NCBI RefSeq assembly: GCF_002093975.1
Contig: NZ_MSZZ01000010.1
Location: 248,001-312,000, forward strand
Direction: 5' to 3'
Source: Thermoactinospora rubra
GTDB taxonomy: Bacteria; Actinomycetota; Actinomycetes; Streptosporangiales; Streptosporangiaceae
Length of the DNA stretch: 64,000 nt
In this document: one piece after another, positions 8,382 through 17,952 of the stretch
How the letters are laid out: every line of letters begins with the position of its first letter
Position numbering within the stretch: the stretch's first letter is position 1
The notes under the pieces: model-generated
Databases searched by the model: none
What the model saw: only the letters and a program-made list of their open reading frames with translations
What the model was told of the DNA's origin: nothing
Made by a program: the position numbers and the translations under genes

Positions 8382-11342
8382 CTAACGGTCGCGCGGCCCG
8401 TCGTAGCCCAGCAGCCGCATGGCGGTCTCGGGGTCCATCGCCGCCGCCAGCAGCTGCGCCCTCGCGTTGGCCCGGTCGCGGTCGTTTTCCGCCCTGGCCT
8501 GGGCGGCCCGCATGCCCCTGATCGCCACGGCGGCCACGCCGACGCCCACGATGATCGCCACGACGATGACGAACAGCAGGATCAGCAGCCCGGGCGAGGC
8601 GATGCCCGGCGCCTGGGCCTGCGCTGCCGGGGGCGACAGCGCGCCGGTCGCCACCAGCGCGCCGGCCAGCGCGAGCGCCACCAGGGCGAGCAGGCTGCCG
8701 ACGACCACCCACACCCCGCGGCCCCCGCCGCGGGCCGGTGCGGCCTCACGCGGGTCGGGCGCCGCCTCCGAGGGTTCGGGCGGCGTCCACGGGACGAACT
8801 CGGGCGGCCCGGCCTCGACCTCGGGCAGCGCGTTGCGTGCCGCCGCGGTGGCGGGCAGCCCGTTGGGCGGCGCCGCCGTCCTGGTCGCCGTGGCGTGGGG
8901 CGCCGTGCCGGCGGGCAGCGTGTCGATCACCTCGCCGGCGATCGGCCGCTCGGCGGGGACGAGCGCGGCCTGCTCGGGCTCGCGCAGCTCCGGCTCCACG
9001 CCGGGCAGCTCGCGCATGACCCTGCTGTGCTCGCGGTGGGCGCGCGCCGCCTCCTCGTGGTACTCCTCGATCTCCTGGTAGAACTCGTCGGAGGCGTAGA
9101 TCCCGCCGTCGACGAGCGGGCCCCGCCGCTGCTCGATGACCGCCACGACGTCCTCGCCGTTGAGGGTCTTGTGGACCTCCAGGGCGTGGGCCACCGCCAG
9201 CACGTCCCTGCGGTGGCGGCGCAGCAGTTCCTCGGTCTTCTCCATCAGCCGCACGAGGTTGAACTCGATGCGCTCGCCCAGCATGTCGGGCGCGTAGTCG
9301 GGCGAGCGCCGCTTGGGGTCGCGGTCGGTGATGGAGATCGGGCCGCCGGTCGGGCGCTGGCGCGGCATGGCCTTGCCGCCCATGATCTCCAGCTGCTGCA
9401 GCGCGGGCAGCGAGGCGACGCCCGTGCCCATGCCCCAGTGGGACTCCATGAGCGCGGTGAGGAACGTCGCCGAGTGCAGGTCGCCGGAGACGCCGGAGGA
9501 GTTGTCGTCGCCGAAGAACATTCGCTCCCCCGCCAGCGAGGCCAGGGAGACCATGATGTCGGCCTCGTACTCCGACTTCCACCGGGTGAACTGGTCCTCC
9601 GGCTTGATGGAGGCGACCATGCCCAGGTAGTCGGCGCCCTTCTCGATCGTGGCGATGTCGATCTCGAGGTGGTAGCGGGTGCGGTAGGCGATGACCGCGT
9701 GGCAGGCCTCGTGGACGGCCACGGCGTGCCGCTCGCGCTCGATGTACTCCACGTCCTCGGGCGGGCCGAGCTGCTTGAGCCGCTTGGCCTTCAGCACGTC
9801 CGACCAGGTGATCACGTCGCGCCCGTCGCGGATGGCGGTGATGAGCGCCTCGTTGACCAGGTCCTTGATGGTGGCGCCGGTGGCGTAGGGGGTGATGGTG
9901 GCCAGCTTGTCGATCTGCTCGTCGGTCAGCTCGTGGGCGACCTTGCCGAAGTAGCCCTGGTAGGTGCGCACCCGCCCGGCCTTGGAGGGGTAGCCGACCT
10001 TGTAGATGCGGTCGATGCGGCCCGGCCGCAGCAGGGCCTCGTCCAGCGCGTCCGGCATGTTGGTGGCCATCATGACCAGGATCCGGTACTTGGGCGGGGG
10101 CTTGGGCCGCATGCCCAGGGCGCGCCGTACCAGCCGGTTGAAGAAGCCGCGCGGCTTCTTCAGGCCGGACAGTTCGGTGAGCAGGGCCTGCAGGGTGCCC
10201 ATGTCGCCCATGCCGCCCATGTTGCCGCCCATGAAGAAGCGGTTGCGCGGCTGTTCGTCCTCCACCGGCCGCCGGGCGCGGAAGGCGAGCGTGGCGCGGG
10301 TCTCCTCCGACAGGTAGTTCATCCCGTGGCAGCCGGAGAAGCCCTGGCCGGGCTGAGGCTGGCCGGCCAGCCGGCCGCGCCGGCCGAGGGAGTCGGCCTC
10401 GTCGAAGAAGACGATGACCCCGCCGTACCGCAGGGCGAGCTTGCGCAGCTTCCTGAACAGCGACTTGACCTTCAGGATGCCGATGCCCATGAACATGTTG
10501 ATGAACGCGCCGGGGTCGACGAAGACGTACGGCTTGCCGGTCTCGCCGGCCACGGCCTCGGCCATGAGGGTCTTGCCGGTGCCGGGCGGCCCCCACAGCA
10601 GCAGGCCGCCGGGCACGTAGCCGCCCTTCTCCTCGATCTCCTCCGGCCGCTCCAGGAAGACGATGTTCTCCCTGACCCGCTCCACCACGTGGTCCTGGCC
10701 CCACACGTCCTTGAAGCGCGTCTTGATGTCGTCGGGGAAGTAGGTCTCCACGCCGCCGCGCGACAGGAACCAGAACAGGCCGATGAACTGGAAGACGATG
10801 AAGAAGAAGGCGAAGGCCAGCTGGGCGACGAACGGCAGCGCCATGAACAGCAGCGCCGGGGCCTGGAACAGGGCCACGAACGGGCTGGTGTCGAGCACCG
10901 CCCCCAGCACCATCGCCAGCAGCGCGACGAAGAAGGCGATCTTCAGGACGCGGGAGATGCGGAACCTCGTCCAGTCGCTGAACCGGCGGTGCGTCCAGCG
11001 GTCGAACCCGCCGAAGACGCCCTTGCTCCAGAAGCGGTGGTAGCCGGCCCAGTGCTCGCTGATCAGGAAGTGGACCTGCCGCACCAGCTCCAGCCCGATC
11101 AGCCAGAAGATCCACTGGTAGGCGCCGGCGATGGAGCGCATCGCCTCGGGGAAGGAGATGATGCCCTCGAAGTCGGCCATGGTCTTCCAGGTCAGCACCA
11201 GGAAGGCCACGCCCAGCAGGAGCAGGAACTTGACCCGGTCCCACAGCGGCAGCGACTTGCGGGTCTCCGGCCCCTGATCGTCGGGACCGCTTCCCGGAGC
11301 GCGCAGTCCCTCGTGGTAGGAACGGTTGGTGCTTGGCTTCAC
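8382..11342 (-). CDS. Membrane AAA+ zinc protease related to FtsH, with extended termini
   Basis: 986 residues. The N-terminal 200 residues carry several transmembrane segments instead of FtsH's usual two. The AAA module has Walker A GPPGTGKT (K at about 257), Walker B VIVFFDEAD (near 314) and an arginine-finger region ATNMPDALDEALLRPGRIDR (from about 426). The 112 residues between the last two are roughly twice the usual FtsH spacing and include a Gly/Met-rich stretch. The M41 zinc site is intact: HEACH at 544-548 and a downstream SGDLHSAT Asp ligand. A Pro/Ala-rich linker follows, with two more hydrophobic segments near the C-terminus. It is probably a quality-control or processive membrane protease distinct from housekeeping FtsH. 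It starts 11 bp after a lipoprotein gene, so the two are likely cotranscribed. Confidence 0.88.
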   Translation of the reverse strand: MKPSTNRSYHEGLRAPGSGPDDQGPETRKSLPLWDRVKFLLLLGVAFLVLTWKTMADFEGIISFPEAMRSIAGAYQWIFWLIGLELVRQVHFLISEHWAGYHRFWSKGVFGGFDRWTHRRFSDWTRFRISRVLKIAFFVALLAMVLGAVLDTSPFVALFQAPALLFMALPFVAQLAFAFFFIVFQFIGLFWFLSRGGVETYFPDDIKTRFKDVWGQDHVVERVRENIVFLERPEEIEEKGGYVPGGLLLWGPPGTGKTLMAEAVAGETGKPYVFVDPGAFINMFMGIGILKVKSLFRKLRKLALRYGGVIVFFDEADSLGRRGRLAGQPQPGQGFSGCHGMNYLSEETRATLAFRARRPVEDEQPRNRFFMGGNMGGMGDMGTLQALLTELSGLKKPRGFFNRLVRRALGMRPKPPPKYRILVMMATNMPDALDEALLRPGRIDRIYKVGYPSKAGRVRTYQGYFGKVAHELTDEQIDKLATITPYATGATIKDLVNEALITAIRDGRDVITWSDVLKAKRLKQLGPPEDVEYIERERHAVAVHEACHAVIAYRTRYHLEIDIATIEKGADYLGMVASIKPEDQFTRWKSEYEADIMVSLASLAGERMFFGDDNSSGVSGDLHSATFLTALMESHWGMGTGVASLPALQQLEIMGGKAMPRQRPTGGPISITDRDPKRRSPDYAPDMLGERIEFNLVRLMEKTEELLRRHRRDVLAVAHALEVHKTLNGEDVVAVIEQRRGPLVDGGIYASDEFYQEIEEYHEEAARAHREHSRVMRELPGVEPELREPEQAALVPAERPIAGEVIDTLPAGTAPHATATRTAAPPNGLPATAAARNALPEVEAGPPEFVPWTPPEPSEAAPDPREAAPARGGGRGVWVVVGSLLALVALALAGALVATGALSPPAAQAQAPGIASPGLLILLFVIVVAIIVGVGVAAVAIRGMRAAQARAENDRDRANARAQLLAAAMDPETAMRLLGYDGPRDR

Positions 11343-11353
11343 GTGCGCCCCTC

Positions 11354-12049
11354 TTAACCTGGCAGCCGGAGCAGCTTGAAGGAATCCTTGATGCGGTCGA
11401 ACTCAGCGGCCCTGGCGCGGAAGCAGTCGGCCCGGCAGCTGATGACCAGGGCGGAGATCGTCGAGCCCCGCTCGTCCAGCAGCGCCGTCAGGTCGTAGGT
11501 CTGCACCTCGCCCTCGTACCGGTAGTTGAAGCGGACGTGCACGCCCCTGGCGCCGTCGTCCAGGTGGATCGGCTCGTCGATCAGCAGCTCGAAGCCGGTG
11601 AACCTGAGCTGCTGGCCGTAGGCCTGCGCCTGCTGCTGGATGAGCTCGCGCAGTTCCTGGGTCACCGGCAGGAAGAAGTCGCGCAGCCGGTTCATGGAGA
11701 CGACGGCCTGCTGCTCCTCCGTGAGCCTGTGCACGGTCGCGTAGACGAACGGGTCCGGCGAGCTGAGCAGGTGCTCGGGCGAGGGGTTGTCCGACTGGTC
11801 GAACGCGGTCGACCAGACCCGCTGCCTGGTCAGCTGGGCCGCCGCGGAACCCGGCTCCTCGCCGGTCAGGAACAGGTCGATGGCCGTGGACTCGACCGGG
11901 GTGAAGGTACTGGGAACCTTGAAGTAGGTGGTGCCCTCCCTGTCGCGGACGTAGATGAACTCGTTCTGGCCGCACGCCGTCAGCCCCGCGACCATCAGAG
12001 CCGCGATCACGCCTGCGGCCGTCCTCAGCCAAGCCCGCGCCGCTTTCAC
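11354..12049 (-). CDS. Lipoprotein of unknown function, first gene of the FtsH-like protease operon
   Basis: 231 residues with a lipoprotein signal peptide (basic start, hydrophobic AAGVIAALMVAG, lipobox LTAC with Cys at about 26), so it should be anchored outside the membrane. The mature part is soluble, alpha/beta in character, with a VISCRADCFRAR segment containing two cysteines near the C-terminus. No known domain was recognised. Its stop codon is 11 bp before the FtsH-like protease start on the same strand, suggesting a partner, regulator or substrate receptor of that protease (inference from position only). Confidence 0.75.
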   Translation of the reverse strand: MKAARAWLRTAAGVIAALMVAGLTACGQNEFIYVRDREGTTYFKVPSTFTPVESTAIDLFLTGEEPGSAAAQLTRQRVWSTAFDQSDNPSPEHLLSSPDPFVYATVHRLTEEQQAVVSMNRLRDFFLPVTQELRELIQQQAQAYGQQLRFTGFELLIDEPIHLDDGARGVHVRFNYRYEGEVQTYDLTALLDERGSTISALVISCRADCFRARAAEFDRIKDSFKLLRLPG

Positions 12050-12111
12050 TAGGGCTTACCTCCGCTTTAGGGCCAACGAGGTCTTTGTGCCCAATTTGGC
12101 GGGGAATCCTG

Positions 12112-12139
12112 CTTCTAGTTTCCTGAAAATCTTGACCAA
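12112..12139 (-). promoter_or_regulatory. Candidate promoter for the lipoprotein/FtsH-like operon
   Basis: On the minus strand TTGGTC (12134-12139) and TAGAAG (12112-12117) are 16 bases apart, about 65-90 bases upstream of the lipoprotein start, in a locally AT-richer stretch. A plausible but unverified vegetative promoter. Confidence 0.3.
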
Positions 12140-12173
12140 AGAGTCGCCGAAGCTTGGCTTTACTTGTGACAGA

Positions 12174-12704
12174 TCACGAAGGCGTCGGGGACGGCGAGGG
12201 AGTCGGAGACGGCGAGGCGGGCGACGGGGCCGGGGACGGCGAGGCGGGCGGCGAGGCGGGCGGCGACAGGGTCGCGAAGATCCCGATCGGCGGCTTGACG
12301 TCGGCCGTCAGCCGGATCTGGGGTCCCGAGGCGAACCGGAAGGTCAGGGGCACGAAGCTGCCCTGGATGCCGGTGACCGTGGCCAGCGGGCGCAACCCCG
12401 CGCCCACCGGCTGGTTGGGCGGCAGCTCCGGCGGCACGAGCACCTGCACGCCGCCCGCGCCCTGGACCTGCTCCAGCCGGTCGGGCCGCTCCCCGGAGTT
12501 GATCAGCACGCCGTACAGGGTCGCCCGCCCCTGCCCGGCGTCGACCAGGAAGACGTTGCGCAGGTGCAGGTCGCCGAAGCTGGTGTTGGCGCCCTCGTTG
12601 GGCGGGTGGTACAGGCGGGTGACGTCGTCGATGTCATGCGGGGAGAGACCGGTACATCCAGCAAGGAAGCCGACCAACGCGACAGAAATCAGCAGCCTGC
12701 GCAT
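12174..12704 (-). CDS. Lipoprotein with proline/serine-rich C-terminal tail
   Basis: 176 residues. A lipobox LAGC places the acylated Cys at about residue 17. The central 110 residues look like a small beta-sandwich domain (LRNVFLVDAGQGRATLYGVL, then NSGERPDRLEQVQ), reminiscent of actinobacterial copper-chaperone-like lipoproteins, but no His/Met copper set is evident, so the resemblance may be structural only. The last 30 residues are Pro/Ser/Thr repeats, coded by a low-complexity DNA tract (about 12180-12270), and may extend into the cell wall. It is divergent from the small CMD-like gene and upstream of the lipoprotein/protease operon on the same strand, with a 124-bp gap. Confidence 0.75.
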   Translation of the reverse strand: MRRLLISVALVGFLAGCTGLSPHDIDDVTRLYHPPNEGANTSFGDLHLRNVFLVDAGQGRATLYGVLINSGERPDRLEQVQGAGGVQVLVPPELPPNQPVGAGLRPLATVTGIQGSFVPLTFRFASGPQIRLTADVKPPIGIFATLSPPASPPASPSPAPSPASPSPTPSPSPTPS

Positions 12705-12757
12705 GTACCGGATCTACCCCATGTAACGTGTGACACGCCCAAAAGCGACTTCAAGGT

Positions 12758-13033
12758 ATGGATCCCCTCGCTGAACGCCGCTTCCTGGAGGTGTGGTCGG
12801 GCGCCGCGATCAGCGGCCGGGACCGCAGGCTGGTCCTGCTGGGCCTGCTGACCGGCCTGGGCCTGGAGGAGGCGATCGACGTGCAGGTGGACGCCGCCCT
12901 GCGCACCGGCGACCTGACCGCGGCCGAGCTTCGGGAGGTGGTCGCCTTCCTCACCCACTACGCGGGCTGGGCGCGCGGCGCCCGGCTGTCGGCCCAGGTG
13001 GAGGAGCTGATCGAGCGGGTCACGAAGGGCTGA
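12758..13033 (+). CDS. Small carboxymuconolactone-decarboxylase-like protein
   Basis: 91 residues, all helical, with the CMD-family pattern LTAAELREVVAFLTHYAGWARG near the C-terminus and DRRLVLLGLLTGLGLEEAI in the middle. It has no cysteine, so it lacks the CxxC of AhpD-type peroxidases and resembles the decarboxylase branch. Many such short CMD proteins in actinobacteria have no assigned substrate. Its start lies 53 bp from the divergent lipoprotein gene, and its 3' end overlaps the convergent flavodoxin-like gene by 14 bp. Confidence 0.75.
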   Translation: MDPLAERRFLEVWSGAAISGRDRRLVLLGLLTGLGLEEAIDVQVDAALRTGDLTAAELREVVAFLTHYAGWARGARLSAQVEELIERVTKG

Positions 13034-13475
13034 TCGTCGCCGCCAGGGTGGCGCCCAGCTCCCAGCAGGCCTCCAGGTCCGCCTTCGTCACCGCGCCGAT
13101 GACCACGACCGGCCTGGCCGCCGGCTCCCAGCCGAGCCCCCCGGCGATGGCCTCCACCGCCCGCACCGCTCCCGTCGCGTCGTTGTTGCCGTGGACGTAC
13201 AGCCCGTACGGCAGGCGCCGCGTCTCCTCCAGGCACGGGTAGTAGACGGTGTCGAAGAAGTGCTTGAGCGCGCCCGACATGTAGCCGATGTTGGCCGGGG
13301 TGCCCAGGACGATCCCGTCGGCGGCGAACACGTCGCTGGCGGTCGCCTGCAGCGCCGCCCTGGTGACCACCTCGACGCCCTCGATCTCGTCGGTCGTCGC
13401 ACCCTTCCTCACGCTCTCGAACAGCTCGTGGGTGGCGGGTGAGGCGGTGTGGTGGACGATCAGCAGGCGGCTCAC
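13020..13475 (-). CDS. Flavodoxin-like NAD(P)H-dependent oxidoreductase
   Basis: 151 residues with the flavodoxin-like fold: an N-terminal LLIVHHTASPATHELFE phosphate-binding loop for FMN and the GIVLGTPANIGYMSGALKHF segment typical of NADPH-dependent FMN reductases. It probably binds FMN and reduces quinones or other small acceptors; the substrate is unknown. Its start overlaps the end of the upstream PQQ-type sugar dehydrogenase gene by 4 bp, indicating translational coupling. Confidence 0.85.
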   Translation of the reverse strand: MSRLLIVHHTASPATHELFESVRKGATTDEIEGVEVVTRAALQATASDVFAADGIVLGTPANIGYMSGALKHFFDTVYYPCLEETRRLPYGLYVHGNNDATGAVRAVEAIAGGLGWEPAARPVVVIGAVTKADLEACWELGATLAATISPS

Positions 13476-14629
13476 GAGGCGGCCTCCACGCGGTAGAGCG
13501 GGCCCTGGAGGCTGAGCGCGTACAGCTCGCCGTCGTGGTCCTCGCCGAAGGACGACAGCTGCTCGACCGTGCCGACCCTACGCCCCTCCCCCGGGTCGTC
13601 GGCCGGGGTGGCCCTGATCCAGCCGGCGCAGAAGTCACCGTAGAGGAACCGTCCCCGCAGCCAGGGGATCCGGGCGCCGCGGTAGACGAAGCCCGCGATG
13701 ACCGAGCAGTTGCCGTCCCGGCCGAGGGGGTAGACGATGGCGGGCTCGGTCAGGCCGCGCGCCTGGCCGTCGCGGAAGCGGGCCCTGCCCTCGCGCAGGT
13801 TCCAGCCGTAGTTCTGCCCGCCCTTGGCGGCGGCGCGCTGGACGTCGACCTCCTCCCAGGCGTTCTGCCCCACGTCGCCGATCCACAGGTCGCCCGTCTG
13901 CCGGTCGAAGGTGAACCGCCACGGGTTGCGCAGGCCGTACGCCCAGATCTCCGGCCTGGCACCCCGCCTGCCGGCGAACGGGTTGTCCTCCGGCACTTCG
14001 TACGGCCTGCCGCGCGGGTCGATGCGGAGGATCTTGCCCAGCCAGGTGCCGAGATCCTGCCCGTTGCCCTGGGGGTCGCCCGCGCCGCCGCCGTCGCCCA
14101 GGGCGATGTAGAGGTAGCCGTCGGGGCCGAAGGCGAGCTGGCCGCCGTTGTGGTTGGCGTACGGCTGGTCCTGGGTGAGGACGTCGCGCCTGGCGGTGGC
14201 CCGGCGGCCGTCGTAGGCCCACTCGGTGACGTGGGTGTCCCCGTCGGCGTCGGTCCAGTCGAGGTAGAGCCAGCGCCCCGAGGGGTGGAAGGCCACGCCG
14301 AGCAGGCCCTGCTCGTTGCCGCCGCTCACCTCCCCCGACAGGTCGACGACGGTCCGGCTGCGGCCGTCCCGCAGGACCTTGAGCCTGCCGGTCTGCTCGG
14401 CGACGTAGAGGCCGTCGTCGCCCGCGCGCACGGCGAAGGCCACCGGCCGGTCGAACCGCGCGATCTCGGTGAAGCGCAGCTCGCCCCAGGTGGGTGCCGG
14501 TGACGGGCTCCGTGTCGGCGGCGTGGCCTGTGGTGATGCGGCCTGCGGGGATGCGGCCGAGCAGGCGGTCACGGCGGCCAGAGCGGCGGCCAGGACGGGG
14601 ACCAGGGCGGGGATCGGCGGGAAGCGCAC
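13472..14629 (-). CDS. Lipoprotein PQQ-type glucose/sorbosone dehydrogenase family protein
   Basis: 385 residues: a lipobox-type signal (AAVTAC, Cys about 23), a Ser/Pro-rich linker, then a six-bladed beta-propeller of the GSDH family. Diagnostic segments are GLLGVAFHPSGRWLYLDWTD, NHNGGQLAFGPDGYLYIALG with the catalytic-type His, GLRNPWRFTFDRQTGDLWIGD and GQNYGWNLREG. Family members are extracellular PQQ-dependent aldose dehydrogenases, but many actinobacterial homologues are uncharacterised and PQQ synthesis genes are not in this window. It forms an overlapping pair with the flavodoxin-like gene downstream. Confidence 0.88.
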   Translation of the reverse strand: MRFPPIPALVPVLAAALAAVTACSAASPQAASPQATPPTRSPSPAPTWGELRFTEIARFDRPVAFAVRAGDDGLYVAEQTGRLKVLRDGRSRTVVDLSGEVSGGNEQGLLGVAFHPSGRWLYLDWTDADGDTHVTEWAYDGRRATARRDVLTQDQPYANHNGGQLAFGPDGYLYIALGDGGGAGDPQGNGQDLGTWLGKILRIDPRGRPYEVPEDNPFAGRRGARPEIWAYGLRNPWRFTFDRQTGDLWIGDVGQNAWEEVDVQRAAAKGGQNYGWNLREGRARFRDGQARGLTEPAIVYPLGRDGNCSVIAGFVYRGARIPWLRGRFLYGDFCAGWIRATPADDPGEGRRVGTVEQLSSFGEDHDGELYALSLQGPLYRVEAAS

Positions 14630-14667
14630 GCCTTCGATACTGGCACGGAGGGCCTAAAGTTCTTGGC

Positions 14668-15423
14668 ATGCCCACCGCATTGATCACCGGCGCGACCGCC
14701 GGCCTCGGCGCGGCCTTCGCCCGCAGGCTGGCCGCCGACGGCTTCTCGCTGGTCCTCGTGGCCCGCGACGCCCGGCGCCTGGCCGAGTCCGCCGAGACGC
14801 TCAAGCTCGCCTACGGCGTGGCCGTCGAGACGCTGCCCGCGGACCTGGCCACCGACGAGGGGCTGCGGCGCGTCGAGGCCAGGGTCGGCGACGGCGTCGA
14901 CCTGCTGGTCAACAACGCCGGCTTCGGCCATCCCACGCCCTTCCTCCAGACCCCGGTCGAGGAGGAGGTCAAGATGCTCAAGGTGCACTGCGAGGCCGTG
15001 CTGCGGCTCACCCTGACGGCCGTGCCGGTCCTGCTGCGGCGCGGCAGGGGCGGCGTGATCAACGTCGCCTCGGTGGCGGCGTTCTTCAACCGGGGCACCT
15101 ACAGCGCCTCCAAGGCGTGGGTGGTCAACTTCAGCGAGTCGGTGGCGGCCGAGATCCGCAACCCGCGCGTGAAGGTCATGGCGCTGTGCCCGGGCTTCGT
15201 GCGCACCGAGTTCCACCGGCGGGCCGGGATGGACATGTCCGGGACCCCCGAGCCGCTGTGGCTGGACGCGGACGAGGTGGCCCGGGTGGCGATGCGCGAC
15301 CTGGCCAGGGGCGTCACGGTGAGCGTGCCGGGGCTGCTCTACAAGGCGATCGTGGCCGTCGGCACGCTGGTGCCCAAGAGCGTCCAGCACGCGGTGAACG
15401 CCCGGCTGAGTCGACGCCAGTAA
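14668..15423 (+). CDS. Short-chain dehydrogenase/reductase (SDR)
   Basis: 251 residues with the classical SDR signature: the TGATAGLG cofactor loop, NNAG, the catalytic Ser in NVASVAAF and YSASK for the Tyr/Lys pair. The RDARRL segment after beta-2 suggests NADP(H) preference. It resembles the actinobacterial DltE/YqjQ-like SDR branch, substrate unknown. The ATG at 14668 gives the canonical TALITGATAG start; the open frame runs further upstream without homology. The next gene (Rrf2) starts 24 bp later behind an inverted repeat. Confidence 0.9.
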   Translation: MPTALITGATAGLGAAFARRLAADGFSLVLVARDARRLAESAETLKLAYGVAVETLPADLATDEGLRRVEARVGDGVDLLVNNAGFGHPTPFLQTPVEEEVKMLKVHCEAVLRLTLTAVPVLLRRGRGGVINVASVAAFFNRGTYSASKAWVVNFSESVAAEIRNPRVKVMALCPGFVRTEFHRRAGMDMSGTPEPLWLDADEVARVAMRDLARGVTVSVPGLLYKAIVAVGTLVPKSVQHAVNARLSRRQ

Positions 15424-15447
15424 TCCTGGAGGTGTAGTATCCAGGAT
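15423..15447. promoter_or_regulatory. Perfect inverted repeat in front of the Rrf2 gene; likely autoregulatory operator
   Basis: Arms atcctgga (15423-15430) and tccaggat (15440-15447) are perfectly complementary around a 9-base spacer. The repeat ends one base before the Rrf2 start codon and includes the stop codon of the SDR gene. Rrf2 regulators bind such dyads, so autorepression is likely. Confidence 0.5.
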
Positions 15448-15930
15448 ATGAGGATGAGCGAGGGCGTCGAGTGGGCGCTCCACAGCTGCGTCAACCTGGC
15501 CTGGATGGAGGGCCAGGCCGTCACGGCGGCCAAGCTGGCGGCCATCTACGGCCTGCCGGCGGCCTACCTCAACAAGCAGCTGCAGGCCCTGGCCAAGGCC
15601 GGCATCCTCACCTCGACGTCCGGCCCGCGCGGCGGCTTCCGGCTGGCGCGCGAGCCCGACCGCATCACCCTGCTCGACGTGGTCACCGCCATCGAGGGGG
15701 CCGAGGACGCCTTCCGCTGCGAGCAGATCCTCCGCAACGGCCCGAGCGCCGACCCGGAGATCGACTACCGCAGGACCTGCGCCATCTCGATCGCCATGCG
15801 CAAGGCCGAGCTGGCCTGGCGGCGCGAGCTGGCCGGGCAGACGATCGCCGACATCCTCGCCCAGGTCGGCCGCACGGCGCCGGCCGCGGCGTCCAACGTC
15901 CGATCCTGGTTCGCCAACGTGCGACCCTAG
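15448..15930 (+). CDS. Rrf2-family transcriptional regulator
   Basis: 160 residues. The N-terminal winged helix (SEGVEWALHSCVNLAWM, LAAIYGLPAAYLNKQLQALAKAG, SGPRGGFRLAR) is the Rrf2 DNA-binding domain. The sensor region has only two close cysteines (FRCEQI and RRTCAI) plus one near the N-terminus, so it may use a thiol switch or other ligand instead of the three-Cys Fe-S cluster of IscR. The next gene is an AhpD-like CxxC protein, a common Rrf2 partner, consistent with redox or nitrosative-stress control. Translation may start at 15448 or at the ATG two codons later, which has a better spaced AGGA. Confidence 0.9.
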   Translation: MRMSEGVEWALHSCVNLAWMEGQAVTAAKLAAIYGLPAAYLNKQLQALAKAGILTSTSGPRGGFRLAREPDRITLLDVVTAIEGAEDAFRCEQILRNGPSADPEIDYRRTCAISIAMRKAELAWRRELAGQTIADILAQVGRTAPAAASNVRSWFANVRP

Positions 15931-15983
15931 GGTTTTCCATCGAGCAATTCTGGATATCTAAAGTCAACAATGGAGAGGAAGTC

Positions 15984-16445
15984 ATGCAGCCACGGATGAA
16001 CGTCAAGAAGCACGCTCCCGCCCTCTACGAGGCGATGCTCAACCTCGAGGCCGCCATGGGGCGCAGCAGCCTCCCCCACGTCACCTACGAGCTGGTCAAG
16101 CTGCGCGCCAGCCAGATCAACGGCTGCGGCTTCTGCGTGGACATGCACGCCTACGACCTGAAGAAGTCCGGCGAGAGCGACGAGCGCATCTGGTCGGTGG
16201 CCGCCTGGCGCGAGGCCCCCTACTACACCGAGGCCGAGCGGGCCGCGCTGGCACTGGCCGAGGCGGCCACGCGACTGGCCGACAACCCGCACGGCGTGCC
16301 CGACGACGTCTGGGAGGAGGCGGCCAAGCACTACGACGAGGAGACGCTGGCCGCGCTCGTCATGGCCGTCGCGGTGATCAACGCCTGGAACCGCATCTGC
16401 GTGACCACCCGCCAGGTCGCCGGCTCCTACCGCAGGACGGCGTAG
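15984..16445 (+). CDS. AhpD-like alkylhydroperoxidase / carboxymuconolactone decarboxylase family protein
   Basis: 153 residues with the AhpD-core signature: CGFC (redox-active CxxC) followed by DMHAYDLKKSG, and the RAALALAEAATRL helix. Family members reduce peroxides using the CxxC pair. The ATG at 15984 has a GGAGAGGAA site immediately upstream. It lies 53 bp after the Rrf2 regulator on the same strand and is its likely target; the intervening stretch contains a ctggatat half-site resembling one arm of the dyad in front of the regulator. Confidence 0.9.
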   Translation: MQPRMNVKKHAPALYEAMLNLEAAMGRSSLPHVTYELVKLRASQINGCGFCVDMHAYDLKKSGESDERIWSVAAWREAPYYTEAERAALALAEAATRLADNPHGVPDDVWEEAAKHYDEETLAALVMAVAVINAWNRICVTTRQVAGSYRRTA

Positions 16446-16517
16446 GCGGCCTTCTCGGCGCCCGCCCGTCCGGCGAGGTCACCGCGGCGGGCCGGCGGGC
16501 GCCGCGCCGAGACGGCA

Positions 16518-16558
16518 CCGGGCCCTCGCCGTGGGAGGGGGTCGCGGCGAGGGCCCGG
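16518..16558. terminator. Bidirectional terminator between AhpD-like gene and msiK
   Basis: Perfect 14-bp stem (ccgggccctcgccg / cggcgagggcccgg) with a 13-base loop, lying between convergent genes. A second weaker GC-rich dyad (about 16455-16513) precedes it. Confidence 0.75.
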
Positions 16559-16578
16559 ATGGCTTTCCCGGAAGGGAA

Positions 16579-17796
<1,218 letters not shown>

Positions 17797-17831
17797 TAAC
17801 TATCCTTCGCGCTACCGGGAGTGGCCCGGCG

Positions 17832-17845
17832 TGGATACGTTTTCA
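17832..17845. promoter_or_regulatory. LacI-type operator candidate upstream of msiK
   Basis: The 14-base sequence tggatacgttttca is a partial dyad (5 of 7 pairs) centred on CG, the hallmark of LacI-family operators, 36 bp from the msiK start. It resembles the site at the lacI-type start 107 bp away. Confidence 0.4.
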
Positions 17846-17938
17846 TGCATCTCACCCGAAAGGGACATCGGTGTCAAGACCTCGGAGCTGAGCCGCTTCT
17901 CCGGTGCCCACTGGCTTCCCTTCCTGTGAAACATCTGA

Positions 17939-17952
17939 TGGAATCGTTTCCA
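17939..17952. promoter_or_regulatory. LacI-type operator candidate overlapping the regulator start codon
   Basis: tggaatcgtttcca is a near-perfect 14-base dyad (6 of 7 pairs) centred on CG, matching LacI-family operators. Its last base is the first base of the regulator start codon, so binding should repress the regulator itself. Confidence 0.5.

Noticed and set aside
8370..11357. 995-codon open frame opposite the FtsH-like gene
   Set aside because: Antisense shadow caused by high GC at third positions; the minus strand encodes clear AAA and M41 motifs.
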